Shown: positions 47,973 through 59,215 of the stretch, one piece after another
Position numbering within the stretch: the first letter of the stretch is position 1
Layout of the letters: every line of letters begins with the position of its first letter
Assembly: GCF_000004195.4 (NCBI RefSeq)
Contig: NC_030678.2
Coordinates: forward strand, 91,884,404 to 91,948,403
Reading direction: 5' to 3'
Source of the DNA: Xenopus tropicalis
Taxonomy: Eukaryota > Chordata > Amphibia > Anura > Pipidae
DNA: 64,000 bases
The notes under the pieces: generated by a model
Told to the model about the DNA's origin: nothing
The model's input: only the letters and a program-made list of their open reading frames with translations
Databases searched by the model: none
Made by a program: the position numbers and the translations under genes

Positions 47973-48160
47973 AAATGGATATTATATTTTTGCTCTTTTG
48001 ACTTATAAAACATGTTCCTATTAAACACTGTTTTGTTCTTGTTTTTCTTTGGTTCGCTATGTCAGAATTAATTAATATACCTTTTTATATTGAGGTAATG
48101 GAGTATGACCTATAAAATGTTCACACTTTGTTCCCTTATAAACATATAAAACGAAGAGAG

Positions 48161-48812
48161 GTACCGGTATGGAACCTGATATCTAGAATACTTAGGACCT
48201 GGGGTTTTCTGAATAAGGGGTCCTTAATTTGGATCTCCATACTTTTAGTAAAGGTATGGGATCTGTTATCCGGAAACCCGTGTCCAGAAAGCTCCGAATT
48301 ATGGAAGCCTGTCTCCCATAGACTCAATTTTAATCAAATAATTCAGATTTTTAAAATTGGTTTCCTTTTTCTCTATAAAAATAGAACAGTACCTTGTACT
48401 TGATCCCAACTAAGATATAATGAATCCTTATTGGATGCAAAACAATCCTATTGGGTTTATTTAATGTTTTATTGATTTTTTAGTACACTTAAGGTATAAA
48501 GATCTAAATTACGGAAAGACCCCTTATCCGGAAAACCCTTGGTCCCTAGCATTCTGGATAATGGGTCCTATACCTGTATAATAAAAAATAATTTGAGCAT
48601 TAAATAAACCCAATAGGATTGTTTTGCCTCAAATAAGGATTCATTATAACTTAGTTGGGATCAAGTACAAGGTTCTGTTTTATTAATACAGAGAAACGGT
48701 GAATATGTTTTAAAATGTTTAATTGAAATGAAGTCTGTGAGAGATGGCCATTCTATCATTTGGAGCTTTCTGAAAAATGTGTTTATGGATAATAGATCCC
48801 ATACTGTAGTAC
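48161..48812. mobile_element. GTACAGGTAT-family MITE interrupted by another copy
   Basis: The left part (48161-48248) begins GTACCGGTATGGAACCTG and has GGACCTGGGGTTTTCTG. The right part (48579-48812) resumes with TTTGAGCATTAAATAAACCC and ends AGATCCCATACTGTAGTAC. Compared with the uninterrupted copy at 56213-56542, the two parts join without loss once 48249-48578 is removed. Confidence 0.8.
48249..48578. mobile_element. GTACAGGTAT-family MITE, inner full copy
   Basis: From AAAGGTATGGGATCTG to ATGGGTCCTATACCTGTA, with all diagnostic internal blocks. It is inverted relative to the outer copy and younger than it. Confidence 0.85.
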
Positions 48813-49146
48813 AATGCAATTGTTTCCATACAGTATATCAGGGTAATTAACTGCATTCAAGGGGCTAATTAGCTGCAAGAGGAAGGGAAGGTAAGGGATA
48901 CAATATGAACTTACAGTAAGTAAATAAAGGAGACACTACATTACTGAATGGGTTATAAATACATTGAATAGTTTTTCTACATATATGGTATGGGTTAAAG
49001 CAATTTAAACATGCATGGGAAACATAGAGGGTTAGAACATATATTTTTGCCAGAAAATGCCCAAGTGAGTGCTCTGCTGCCCGCACTGTGAGGGAGCTCC
49101 CTGTATGAGCTGCCTGATATTTGGCGCCTTTGCTTGACCTTGTTTG

Positions 49147-49177
<31 letters not shown>

Positions 49178-49764
49178 AGTGAGCAAAACTAATCTGACTA
49201 ATCTTTGCTCATAAGCCGATTTCCTCATTCTGAGTATTGATTTTTGTGCCCTAAGTTTCTTGTCTCACTCAGAGATTTAAAGTAACTTATATGTACGAAA
49301 TCAGGTGCCCACAACAGCTGCAAATATAATTGTCTTATAAAGTGATTGGCTCAAAATTGGTCCGGCAACTGTTTGTTTTTTTAGAGTTTCCTGTTAAATA
49401 AATGTAATTGTTGAAAATAGAACTTTTTTCTTTTTTGGAAATAGTTTCACATCAAAAATGAAAAGCCTTTTTTTTTTTTTTTTTCATTTTTGCAATGAAT
49501 AGCATTTGTATGTTGAACCACATCTATTGGTTTATTAATGCTAATATCTTTGGTCAAATAACAAACTGGCATTCAAGTCATCATAAAGTGAAGTGCAAAT
49601 GTGAAGCATCTGGTGCATGTTGTTTTTTTTTTTTTGCAGAGCCACACCCTGAATAAATGCCTCTTAACTTTTTTTCTGAATTACAAATGTAGAAGAATGG
49701 TGTGTGTTTAACATGCTGTGCACATAAATAGAACACAATAAGTGAAACAAACCCAATAAAGAGT

Positions 49765-50640
49765 AATTATTATTATTATTTATCGCCATCAATTCACGCA
49801 GCACTTTAAAGAATAGAGGGGTACAAAAGACAGAACAGTTAACATGTACCTATAAACAATTCACAAAAATTGTTTCCAATTACATTTGGATGAGGATCGG
49901 AGACACTAGGGGGAGGGCCCTGCTCGCAAGAGCTTACTAAAAGGGAGGGACATAAAGTCAGGGTACCTAGCATGGAGTTAGAGTTTATGTAGGTGTGTAA
50001 AGTGACAGTAAGTGCAGGGTGAGAGGTGAAAACCAGTGGTTTGTGAATGAGGGAAGATTAGGGGTGCTCAGTGGTTAATCGCATTTCTGAGGGTTTAGGT
50101 TATAGGCTTGAGGGAAAAGGTGAGTTTTAAGAGACCGTTTAAAGGCTTGGAGAGTCTGGCAGTGCCTAATGGGATGGGAAAGTGCGTTCCAGAGGATGGG
50201 TGCAGCGCGTGAGAAGTCTTAGATGCAAGAGTGAGGGGAGGTGATGAGTGAGGAGGAGAGAAGGAGGTCGTGTGTAGAGCGAAGGTTACGTCTGGGGGTG
50301 TACTTGGGGATTAGGGTGGTTAAATAGAGTGGTGCGGCACCAGTGAGTGCTTTGAAGGTGAGTACAAGAATCTTGAACTGAATCCTGTATGTGACAAGTA
50401 GCCAGTGCAAGGATTGGCAGAGAGGGGCGGCACTTGTGGAGCGGGAGGAGAAGTATATGAGTCTGGCAGAGTAATGAATACAATATTCATGTATATTGTG
50501 TAGTAAGGTGCTTTTAGTTTTACCTGGAAACTTACAAAGGACCTTGCCAACGACATGACAAAATTCAAATTTGGCAAAGCTGTTAAGATAATGATTTGGT
50601 TTGGACGGTATAGCCATATAAACCTTACCAACCAAGCAGT
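49765..50640 (-). mobile_element. L2-type LINE, 5'-truncated
   Basis: On the minus strand, 50635-50219 is open and contains SLHWLLVTYRIQFKILVLTF then KALTGAAPLYLTTL and an RRNLRST block. This is the conserved C-terminal region of L2/CR1-type reverse transcriptases. It continues in broken frames to about 50100. The tail follows: CTCTTGCGAGCAGGGCCC, then GCTGCGTGAATTGATGGCG and AATAATAATAAT at 49765-49785. The catalytic RT core and endonuclease are absent. Confidence 0.85.
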
Positions 50641-51146
50641 GTTTTAAATGATAGACTGAAAGATGAAGAGGAGAGGCCCTAAATAAAACAATATGGTATT
50701 ATAACAAACTCTAACCTCATCCTCCAGGGTCAGTTATGCACATGCTTTGAAAACCCATAAAAATATTTTATTTATTCTAAATCTTGCTATAGATTTGTCT
50801 GCGTTTTTTTTAAATATTACATTCGGTATTCCCTAACCATTCTGTTAACAGTTACTTATATTAAAAAAAAAAAGTAGATTAACAAGACGCATCCTCCAAG
50901 CTGGATGTAGTTGTGCGGGTTAAAATATAACGGTAGTGATACAAAAATCTGATGTGTAAACTACATGAAAGGATTGCCATCCGACACACCGCGCCTGTCG
51001 GAAAGGAACACTGCATGCTGTGCATTCATCTGATGAGAACATCTGATAGTGTCTGGCAGACTTTTTTCTAATTGAAGTACATTGACTGTGAGATGCAGAT
51101 GCAGGAAAAAGACATCATTCGACTTTACATTACAGTCGCGGGTATC

Positions 51147-51172
51147 AGATTTTGTAGGATCCTACAAAATCT
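51147..51172. repeat. 26-bp perfect palindrome
   Basis: AGATTTTGTAGGA followed directly by its complement TCCTACAAAATCT, with GGATCC at the centre and no spacer. Confidence 0.85.
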
Positions 51173-51353
51173 TGCGCTACTGCGTGGTGTTTTAGCATGA
51201 ATTTATATTCCCACACCTTTTGACCTGAATATCATCAGTACTCTGGTCACTGCTGCAAAAATGCCCTGCTGCTGGGAAATTTGTTTTTCCGTAATTGATA
51301 TTAGATCTGTGCAACTTTAGCTGGCGTAGCATTTATCCACTTTGACCCATATA

Positions 51354-51505
51354 TAGGGTTGCCACCTGTCTGATTTGAAAATTATGAAAACCGGTCAGAA
51401 ACCTTCATAACTGCATCTGACTGATGTCATCATGCACCATGTAATGTTATCACATGTGCCCCTTTGTCTGGGTTTAAAGCAAAGGATGGCAAAGGTGGCA
51501 ACCCT
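51354..51505. mobile_element. Short MITE with TAGGGTTGCCACC ends
   Basis: TAGGGTTGCCACCTGTCT at the left and AAGGTGGCAACCCTG at the right form terminal inverted repeats of about 14 bases. Non-coding. Target duplication not clear. Confidence 0.65.
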
Positions 51506-51721
51506 GCCCATTTATAAGCCTGTAGTTGGGCACTTCACACACAGGATAAGGTAGACCACGCTGGATGACTTGCAGGAAAATGGCCCCTTTCTTATGTGTT
51601 CCTGCTAGCAATGTGGTATTGTTAATGTGGGTAAAGCCAATGTAATCACTCTATACTTTGCAGTTTGATCCATGGCTAACACAGTAGAAAACACTGCTAC
51701 AAGTGGAACCTGTTTGGAACA

Positions 51722-51963
51722 TTAAAGGAGAAGGAGAACATGTGTGCAGGGAATTGTGGGATTTGGAGGATGCAGGTTGAGGACAGTCAATTACTGTTAC
51801 TTTTTTTTTGCTCAGATCAGTAGGGGAACAGGCTTAGGTAACTGTTCCAAACTATATAATTGCATTAAAAATCATAAAAAGGCTGCATATTTTTTAATTG
51901 ATGGAAGTTGCGCAAAATTATGTTTAATTAAGCTTAAGTTATGCTTGGGTGGATTCCCCTTAA
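51722..51963. mobile_element. T2-type MITE, deletion derivative
   Basis: TTAA at both ends (TTAAAGGAGAAGGAG and GGATTCCCCTTAA). It shares GCAGGGAATTGTGGGATTTG with the 44391-44953 element but lacks about 320 bases of its left half. Confidence 0.75.
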
Positions 51964-52334
51964 AGTGATAGTGATAGCATTTGAGATAATATAGCATAAA
52001 GGCTACTACTGAAGAGCTTTAATTTAAATTCAAAGTAATATTTATTAAACAAAGATTTTTTAAAAAACATTTTTTTTCTGTTTAAGTAATGGTAAATAGT
52101 GATTGGAGTTTTTAATGATGACATCATTTTGCATTCATGTTGTATATAAAACACAGGCAACACTGTGGCAAACCTTCCATGCAAAAATATGTACTAGTTT
52201 ATGAGGAAGGTGATACTTCTCAGTGATTAAATAAAATGTGATTGAAAATACTGTATACACACTGAGACCTTCAGGGAGGTTAGGAGCTAATTTCCATTGT
52301 ATGTAGGCCATGAATATCATCCTCAGATAACACT

Positions 52335-52861
52335 AGGGGGCTAATTTACTAATCCACAAACGATCTGAAGGCGTCCAAATGCGTTTTTTTCGTAATGATC
52401 GGTATTTTGCGATTTTTTCATAAATTGTCGCAACTTTTTCGTAGCCATTACAACTGTTTCACAAATTGTCGCGACTTTTTCGTAGCCGAGTACGAAAGAT
52501 TCGGATTCATTCAAGCTTCAGTATCGTGACGTTCCTTGGGCCAGGTTGGAGCTGCAGAGTGCCATTGAGTCCTATGGGAGGCTTCCAAAATCATGCAAAG
52601 TCTGAAAGTTTTGCCCGCCGTTTATGAGCGCTCAATACGAAAAAGTTGTGACAATGTATGAGCAAATCGTAACGGCTACGAAAAAATTGTGACTTTTCGC
52701 ACAAGTCGTAACGGCTACGAAAAAATCGCGACAATTTACGATAAAGTCGTAACGGCGACGAAAAAATTGCAAAAAATACAAAAAAGTCGCAAAATGTTCG
52801 GTTTCCATACCGAATTTTTCCCATTCGGATTCAAATTCGTGGATTAGTAAATCAGCCCCTA
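52335..52861. mobile_element. Fold-back MITE with single 52-bp core unit
   Basis: Ends GGGGGCTAATTTACTAATCC and GGATTAGTAAATCAGCCCC, flanked by TA on both sides. The arms are rich in CGTAACG/TTTTCGTA-type sequence. The core at 52530-52581 contains one copy of the unit CCTTGGGCCAGGTTGGAGCT, preceded by GATTCATTCAAGCTTC. No coding capacity. This single-unit copy shows the ancestral structure of the array at 56905. Confidence 0.85.
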
Positions 52862-53796
52862 ATTGCAAGTGGTAACAATGTAATGGGGCTTATTTACTAA
52901 TGCTGGGCAAATCTAAACCAATGAAGATGATTATTTAACTGGAAAAGAACTTCTTGATCGAGTTTATGCTAAAATAAGATAAACTGATATTTTATTGCAG
53001 CATATTCATTTATTCATTTTTGATATCTATACCCGGATGCATTTAAATACAATTACAAATACCTCCACTGCTGAATATGTACAGTTGTTAGATTATTATG
53101 TTTGCGTACGCAGTGCACAGATATTTTTCACAGCAGCAAAACAGTCGGGGGTATAAATGGGCAAGGAAAACCAAAATGAGGAACAAGTATGATCATTAAT
53201 ATAGGCAGCTAGTAATGATTAGCTATTATTATAATATATTTGAACTTGATCAGTATATCCCTATACTATATATGATCATTACTGTATCAAATATTGTCTA
53301 ACTATTTACCACTGTTAAGTCATGTTTTCTAAAAGTTCAGTGTCAGTTCCTTTAAACCTCTATATCTAACAGTTGCGATTGGGAAAAGGTCGACATAGCG
53401 TGGTTAATAACTTATAACTTGATCTTGTCATCCTCACTCAGTAAAATATTTAAGGCATAAAAGGTAAATTATTTAAATCTGCTCTTAAAAATACACAGCT
53501 TTGATACATGTTTGTCTCTGCCTTATTACACTCTTCTATTGTTTGATACAATGCCCAGTGCACATTCTTAACAGAACTTTCCAGTGGACTTTTCAGAAGT
53601 TACATGTTAATTGAAATTGAAGGCAGCAAACTCAAACCAAAAATTGTTCTCAATGTTCTTGCATTGATTTCCCCAGGTACTCTCCAGAAACATATAGGGG
53701 TGTTAATTGGCTTCTGATAAAATTTATCCTAGTGTGTGAATGTGATAGGCACCTTAGATTGTAAGCTTCACTGGGGCAGGGATTAATATACACTAT

Positions 53797-54236
53797 GGGG
53801 CTGATTTACTTACCCACGAACGGGTCGAATGGAGTCCGATTGCGTTTTTTTCGTAATGATCGGTACTTTGCAATTTTTTCGGATTCTTTACGAATTTTTC
53901 GGATCCAATACGATTTTTGCGTAAAAACGCGAGTTTTCCTATCCATTACGAAAGTTGCGTAAAAAGTTGCGCATTTTGCGTAGCGTTAAAACTTACGCGA
54001 AAAGTTGCGCATTTTTCGCGTAAGTTTTAACGCTACGAAAAATGCGCAACTTTTTACGCAACTTTCGTAATGGATACGAAAAACTCGCGTTTTTACGCAA
54101 AAATCGTATTGGTAACGAAAAATTCGTACAGAATCCGAAAAAATCGCAAAACATACGAAAAAGTCGCAAAATGTTCGTTTTCAAGTCGGAACTTTTCCAA
54201 TTCGGGTCGGATTCGTGGGTTAGTAAATCAGCCCCT
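53797..54236. mobile_element. Fold-back MITE, near-perfect long palindrome
   Basis: Ends TGGGGCTGATTTACTTACCC and GGTTAGTAAATCAGCCCCT. The two halves pair over roughly 200 bases around about 54010, e.g. GCGTTAAAACTTACGCGAAA with TTTCGCGTAAGTTTTAACGC. CpG is unusually frequent for this window. It has no 52-bp unit. It is inserted into an L2-type tail beginning at 53755 (TTAGATTGTAAGCTTC). Confidence 0.88.
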
Positions 54237-54396
54237 ATGTATTATCTATGTAAAAGTCCTGCAAAATGTGTTTTTTAAATGCTAGACTGAGGGGCTAGTA
54301 TCTGTCTCTTATACAATTGGTGCCTGTACACAGACTGTACTGCTCATTCCAAGTAGGAGATGGTACATGCAAGGGAACATGCCTAGAACAGAACCA

Positions 54397-54822
54397 TATG
54401 TATGTATGTATGTATGTATAACTTTATTTATAAAGCGCCACAAGGGTACGCAGCACTGTACAATCTTACAGAATACAAAATTACACACAGGGAGGACAAG
54501 TGTTATACTAAATAAATACAATAAATATATATATATAGGTTGCTGGCAAGCTGCACACCATAACAAGAGATAATACCTGGGTGCCAGTGCAGAAAGTGTA
54601 GATATACAAGACTGGAAATGACAGCACTCACAGGGTTTTCACGAAGAAATCATGATAAAATAAATGTGAAACTTTATTCAGTCCTGACTGAGTGCTGTCA
54701 TTTCCAGTCTTGTATATATATATATAAATAAATACAAAGGGAGTAAGTGCCATGTGGTATGAGACACAGTAGGAAAGAGGTCCCTGCCCCATAGAGCTTA
54801 CAATCTAACCATAACCATATGT
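54397..54822 (-). repeat. L2-type LINE tail with an inserted hairpin
   Basis: On the minus strand, AGATTGTAAGCTCTATGGGG and CAGGGACCTCTTTCC lie at 54815-54775 and GTACAGTGCTGCGTACCC at 54463-54446, the same order as 7041-7255, followed by AATAAAG and a (CATA)n tail. Between about 54535 and 54720 is a foreign insert whose 28-base arms (54603-54630 and 54689-54716, TATACAAGACTGGAAATGAC...) are perfectly inverted. Confidence 0.75.
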
Positions 54823-55624
54823 CAATCTGTTACTGAAAATATATAAAGGATAATAACATTTTTGTAATATCTATCCAAACATATAATGCATTTGTTTATA
54901 GCTAAGTGGGGCTGCTCTCCGTGTACTCCATGTATTGCACATTCTTGGCAACATTCTAAATGGTATATATAATGTAATTAAAAGACCAGTATAAAGTAAA
55001 AAAAGTTATTCAGTAGTTCCAGAGAGCCATGACTTCTCTCTTTACCGATTAATCTCCTTTGTTATGAATAGATTCAGTGTAACATGTGCCCTAGAGCCCA
55101 ATGCAGCCTGAATGGCTGCCCCCATGGCTACACACCAGCATTTTCTAAATAAATTATATTTCATTTTCTAAAGCAAAGATACAGTTTGCACCAGTAAAGG
55201 GTAATGGTAAATCATATTTAATTGTAATCTATGAGAGCAAATCTGTGAGCACTGACCTGCCAGGCGTTCTAGTTCCCCTGCTTGCTTCCTGCTGCTTCTG
55301 TACTAACCAATCACAAAGGATACCACACATAACCTTAACAAACTCTGGGACTTGGTGGAATCATTAAGGATGAGGAATAAACTCACAGGGAGATAACCCA
55401 CTGCATAGTAAGATTACACAAAGCAGAGACTAATATTTTTTTTAAAAATGTTCATAAAAAGTCATGTATACTCCTGCTTTCAGAATCTGTTACCGTTTAC
55501 CACAATATGCTATTAAATGGGTATTCTTTCATTGGTTTAAAATGCAGAATAACCCATAAAAGGAACAAAAAGGTGAAGTTTGCTAGAAATCATGAGGCTT
55601 CTCTTCAACCCTTCCTTATCCTAT

Positions 55625-55727
55625 GCATATGCAAATTCAGATTCGGTTTGGTATTCGGCTCAATCATTAACGAAGGATTCAGGGTTCAGCCAAATCCCTA
55701 AATAGTGAATTTAGTGCATCCCAACTC
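55625..55727. repeat. hAT-type MITE fragment
   Basis: CAGATTCGGTTTGGTATTCG, TTCAGCCAAATCC and TTTAGTGCATCCC match the family at 28019-28293; the left end is missing. Confidence 0.55.
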
Positions 55728-56212
55728 CAGACTAAACCATTCGTTTTCTCATAATCATTTTGAAGGCTTCCTTAATCTTTTCTCTTTGCTGTTTAGCATG
55801 TGGCAAAGCATTTTTAAATTCTGTGATGTTCACTTAAGGAAGATCTAAAGTAATATGTGTGTAAATAAAAGTGCCATTTCATCTTTGTATTATGGCCAGT
55901 GAGAGTTCAGTTTGTATAGCTAATGTCAGCAATCTTTGCAAGAGGTGCTGATTGTTGATGTGCCAGGTGCATGATGCATGGCCTGTGTGATCAGCTGGCT
56001 CTGCATTTACATACCCTGTATTGTCTTGCAATAAAAACAAACCTGACAATCCTTCAGGCCAAAGGCACAACCTTCTCTCTGTATAATCATAGGTTGTGCA
56101 ACCTGCAGTTAATGTACTACAACTTGTAGCTCCTTCTTTACAGTCTTCAGCACTGAGGGAGAATGAGGCATGCTGGGACGTTAAACAATCCTGGGTAAAA
56201 ACCTGGCACATT

Positions 56213-56542
56213 GTACAGGTATGGGACCCGTTATCCAATACATTTGGGACCTGGGATATTCTGGATAAGGGGTCTTTCTGTAATTCAGATCTCTTACCTT
56301 AAGTCTCCTAATGAAATTATTTAAACATTAAATAAACCCAATAGGATTGTTTTGCCTCCAATAAGGATTAATTCTATCTTAGTTGGGATCAAGTACAATG
56401 TACTGTTTTATTATTATGAAGAAAAAGGAATTTTTAAAAATGTGAATTATTTGATTAAAATGGAGTCGATGGGAGATGGCCATTCCTGTAATTCAGACAT
56501 TTCTGGATAATGGGTTTCCGGATAAGTGGTCCGATACCTGTA
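56213..56542. mobile_element. MITE of the GTACAGGTAT family, full length, inverted
   Basis: GTACAGGTATGGGACCCG at the left and AAGTGGTCCGATACCTGTA at the right. Contains GGACCTGGGATATTCTGG, TTAAATAAACCCAATAGGAT and TTCCGGATAAG. Confidence 0.85.
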
Positions 56543-56734
56543 ACTTTAATATTGGTCATTATTATGAAAGGAATGACTGTTACTGGGACCAGTTCATTGT
56601 TTTGCCAGAAGCACGTGGATTTTATGTGTCTAGTTTTTGAAAAGGATAGAATGCTCACAATTCTTTTTCAAATAGCACAACTGCAGACACAATACAGAAT
56701 GGAGAGATATAGCATTTGAACCATAAATATAAAC

Positions 56735-57880
56735 AGTACAAGGACGGGTTAATTTTTGTACTGTGTGTATTTTTTGTGACTTTTTTGTTAATTTGCACAA
56801 CTTTTTCGTACTTTGCGACAAAAAGTGTGTCAATTTGTGCAACAAGATCGTATTTTTCACGCAGAGTACAAATGTTTCAGATTCATTCAAGCTTCTGTAT
56901 CGTGACTTTCCTTGGGCCAGGTTGGAGCTGCAGAGTGCCATTGAGCCCTATGGGAGACTTTCCTTGGGCCAGGTTGGAGCTGCAGAGTGCCATTGAGCCC
57001 TATGGCAGACTTTCCTTGGGCCAGGTTGGAGCTGCAGAGTGCCATTGAGCCCTATGGGAGACTTTCCTTGGGCCAGGTTGGAGCTGCAGGGTGCCATTGA
57101 GCCCTATGGGAGACTTTCCTTGGGCCAGGTTGGAGCTGCAGAGTGCCATTGAGCCCTATGGGAGACTTTCCTTGGGCCAGGTTGGAGCTGCAGAGTGCCA
57201 TTGAGCCCTATGGGAGACTTTCCTTGGGCCGGGTTGGAGCTGCAGAGTGCCATTGATTCCTATGGGAGACTTTCCTTGGGCCGGGTTGGAGCTGCAGAGT
57301 GCCATTGAGCCCTATGGGAGACTTTCCTTGGGCCAGGTTGGAGCTGCAGAGTGCCATTGAGTCCTATGGGAGACTTTCCTTGGGCCAGGTTGGAGCTGCA
57401 GAGTGCCATTGAGTCCTATGGGAGACTTTCCTTGGGCCAGGTTGGAGCTGCAGAGTGCCATTGAGTCCTATGGGAGACTTTCCTTGGGCCAGGTTGGAGC
57501 TGCAGAGTGCCATTGAGCCCTATGGGAGACTTTCCTTGGGCCAGGTTGGAGCTGCAGAGTGCCATTGAGCCCTATGGGAGACTTTCCTTGGGCCAGGTTG
57601 GAGCTGCAGAGTGCCATTGATTCCTATGGGAGACTTTCCTTGGGCCAGGTTGGAGCTGCAGAGTGCCATTGAGTCCTATGGGAGGCTTCCAAAAACAGAA
57701 GGATCAAAGTCAGAAAGGTTTTCCCGCTGTTTGCGATCGTTCGGATACAAAAATTCCGTGACTTTCGGGTCGTCGTGACTAATACGTTTTTTTCGTACAC
57801 ATTTTCGTAACATTTACGATCATCAGAAATGATCGTATCTAATCCGAATTTTACCAATTTCGGGATTCAAACTTGTACTT
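56735..57880. mobile_element. Fold-back MITE carrying an amplified core
   Basis: The flanks of the 52-bp array match the arms of 52335-52861. On the left are TTTGCACAACTTTTTCGTAC and GATTCATTCAAGCTTCTG; on the right are GGAGGCTTCCAAAA, TTTTCCCGCTGTTTGCGATC and AATCCGAATTTTACC. The outer ends are worn, and I place them approximately (GTACAAGGAC / CAAACTTGTAC). Confidence 0.75.
56905..57684 (+). repeat. Tandem array, 15 units of 52 bp
   Basis: Units start every 52 bases from 56905 to 57633. Each reads ACTTTCCTTGGGCCAGGTTG then GAGCTGCAGAGTGCCATTGA and a variable GYCCTATGGGAG or TTCCTATGGGAG end. Units differ by only one or two bases (GCC, GTC or TTC; CCAGG or CCGGG; one CAGGG). 52 is not a multiple of three, and stops break every frame, so it is not coding. 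The unit is the core of the surrounding MITE. Confidence 0.96.
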
Positions 57881-57889
57881 TGATGCAAC

Positions 57890-58085
57890 TAAACCTTTTA
57901 ATGAAAAAACCCTGTTTTTAAAAATATATACACTTGCATAAAATAAATAACTGGTAAAACATTGGGTCAGGGAATGTGCATTGATCAGCCCCCTCTGCTT
58001 TGTATGTTTGTATCAGTCACACTTCCATGATACTTAGCGCTGGAGTGCTCCCATAAACTCCCTTTGTATTTCTGTATTTCAGAAG
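57890..58085. repeat. Dispersed repeat, inverted partner of 25085-25290
   Basis: GGGAATGTGCATTGATCAGC, GCCCCCTCTGC and GGAGTGCTCCCATAAACTCC match the complement of the intron-16 copy. It abuts the right end of the array-bearing MITE. Confidence 0.6.
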
Positions 58086-58227
58086 ACTTACTCTGCAGAA
58101 AGAATGGTAAAAATTTCTATTTTGTTACAGCACCCCCATATCTATCTGTTTAATGGTATTTATGTCTTATGCTTTTAAAAATGGGTGTTGGTTTTGGAGA
58201 GCTCTCCCTTATAAAAGCTACAGCTGG

Positions 58228-58345
58228 GAGTAGGGATACAGTAAATACTGGATTTGGTGTGGGATTTGGCCAAAAAGACTTTTATTGCAAGATTCTGATA
58301 TGGGCAGATTCTTAGTCCTGGGCGAACCCAAATATCACATGACTT
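58228..58345. repeat. hAT-type MITE fragment
   Basis: GTAGGGATACAGTAAATACT, GATTTGGCCAAAAAG and ATCACATGACTTAAG resemble the left half of 28019-28293. Confidence 0.4.
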
Positions 58346-59029
58346 AAGACCATGTGACTACTGAACTGTTTGTTTTTTTTTTGCATACTGTGAGTCTTGC
58401 TTATTTGCTAAAAAGGTATCCAGTCATTTCTTGAAACTATGGAAACTCCGGAACAAGGTGTAGATTCCATTACTGGTGGGTACAAGGCACCCACCCACCC
58501 CTCAGGGCTCCATGACTTCTGAATGATGCAGACATTAGTGGATTGGATGAAAGATATATGAAGCCTATATGACACCCCCAGCCCACCCCTCAGAAATGTC
58601 TATGTGCCTTCCCCAGTCAGCCCACCTAAATACTGGCAGCACTGTATAGCACTGTACACATGGAGTAGAGCAGGTATATACTTATTTCCATTACCAAAGA
58701 AAGCACACACAATGGCTCACAAGGAAGTGTAGGAACAGACACTGGGATCTGGGTTTTAGAAATGGTAAATGGGGCGAAAGGCCAAATTTTTTTTTTCAGA
58801 CACACCTGGAGAAAAGAAAATATATAAAAAATTAAAATGTAATATTTAAGATGATTAACAAAGGCCTCTAGATTTAGAAAAACATGGGAAGGATTCTGAC
58901 AAAACACTATAAACATTTACACAACTTTTCTTTATTATTAAACACAGTTGTCATAAGACTTGTGTGAAGGTTTGATTGTGATACAAGCTTAAAGTAGAAT
59001 ATGAACCCATGCATGAAGTGGAAAAGGTT

Positions 59030-59215
59030 GGTTGGCGCTTAGCATCCCCTAGATGCCTGCCAGGGCACCAGCCTTAATAATGAAGAGCTGCAACACTAAG
59101 CTGTAAAAGGTATCCCATTTATTGTTCAACCACAGAATCTGACACACAAATTAATGTTTCAGGGATAAAAACAATTCTTCTTCAGAATAATTGTGGTTGA
59201 ATAATAAAGGTTAAG
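59030..59215 (-). repeat. Dispersed repeat with GAAGAAG...GAAACATT
   Basis: On the minus strand, ATTATTCTGAAGAAGAATTG is followed by TATCCCTGAAACATTAATTT and later CAATAAATGGGATACC. It shares this order with the repeats at 4965, 17250 and 28740. Confidence 0.45.

Larger units (their letters stand above)
47456..47995 (+). other. brip1: brip1 3' UTR (approximate end)
   Basis: AT-rich untranslated region. It contains a palindromic MITE at 47478-47611, a TA microsatellite at 47659-47697 and a T-rich stretch near 47865. It ends shortly after the poly(A) signal. The exact cleavage site is not visible from sequence. Confidence 0.7.

Noticed and set aside
53993..54285. Overlapping open frames on both strands in the palindrome
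   Set aside because: They mirror each other because the DNA is a fold-back MITE; composition is Arg/Lys/Asn-rich, with no domain.
55879..56238. 119-codon open frame on the minus strand
   Set aside because: It overlaps a MITE edge at 56213. The Thr/Cys/Gln-rich translation has no recognisable domain, and there are no splice or start signals I would trust.
56905..57684. Regular array considered as CRISPR or protein-repeat gene
   Set aside because: There are no spacers between units, the context is a vertebrate genome, and a 52-base period shifts the frame every unit, so neither reading fits.
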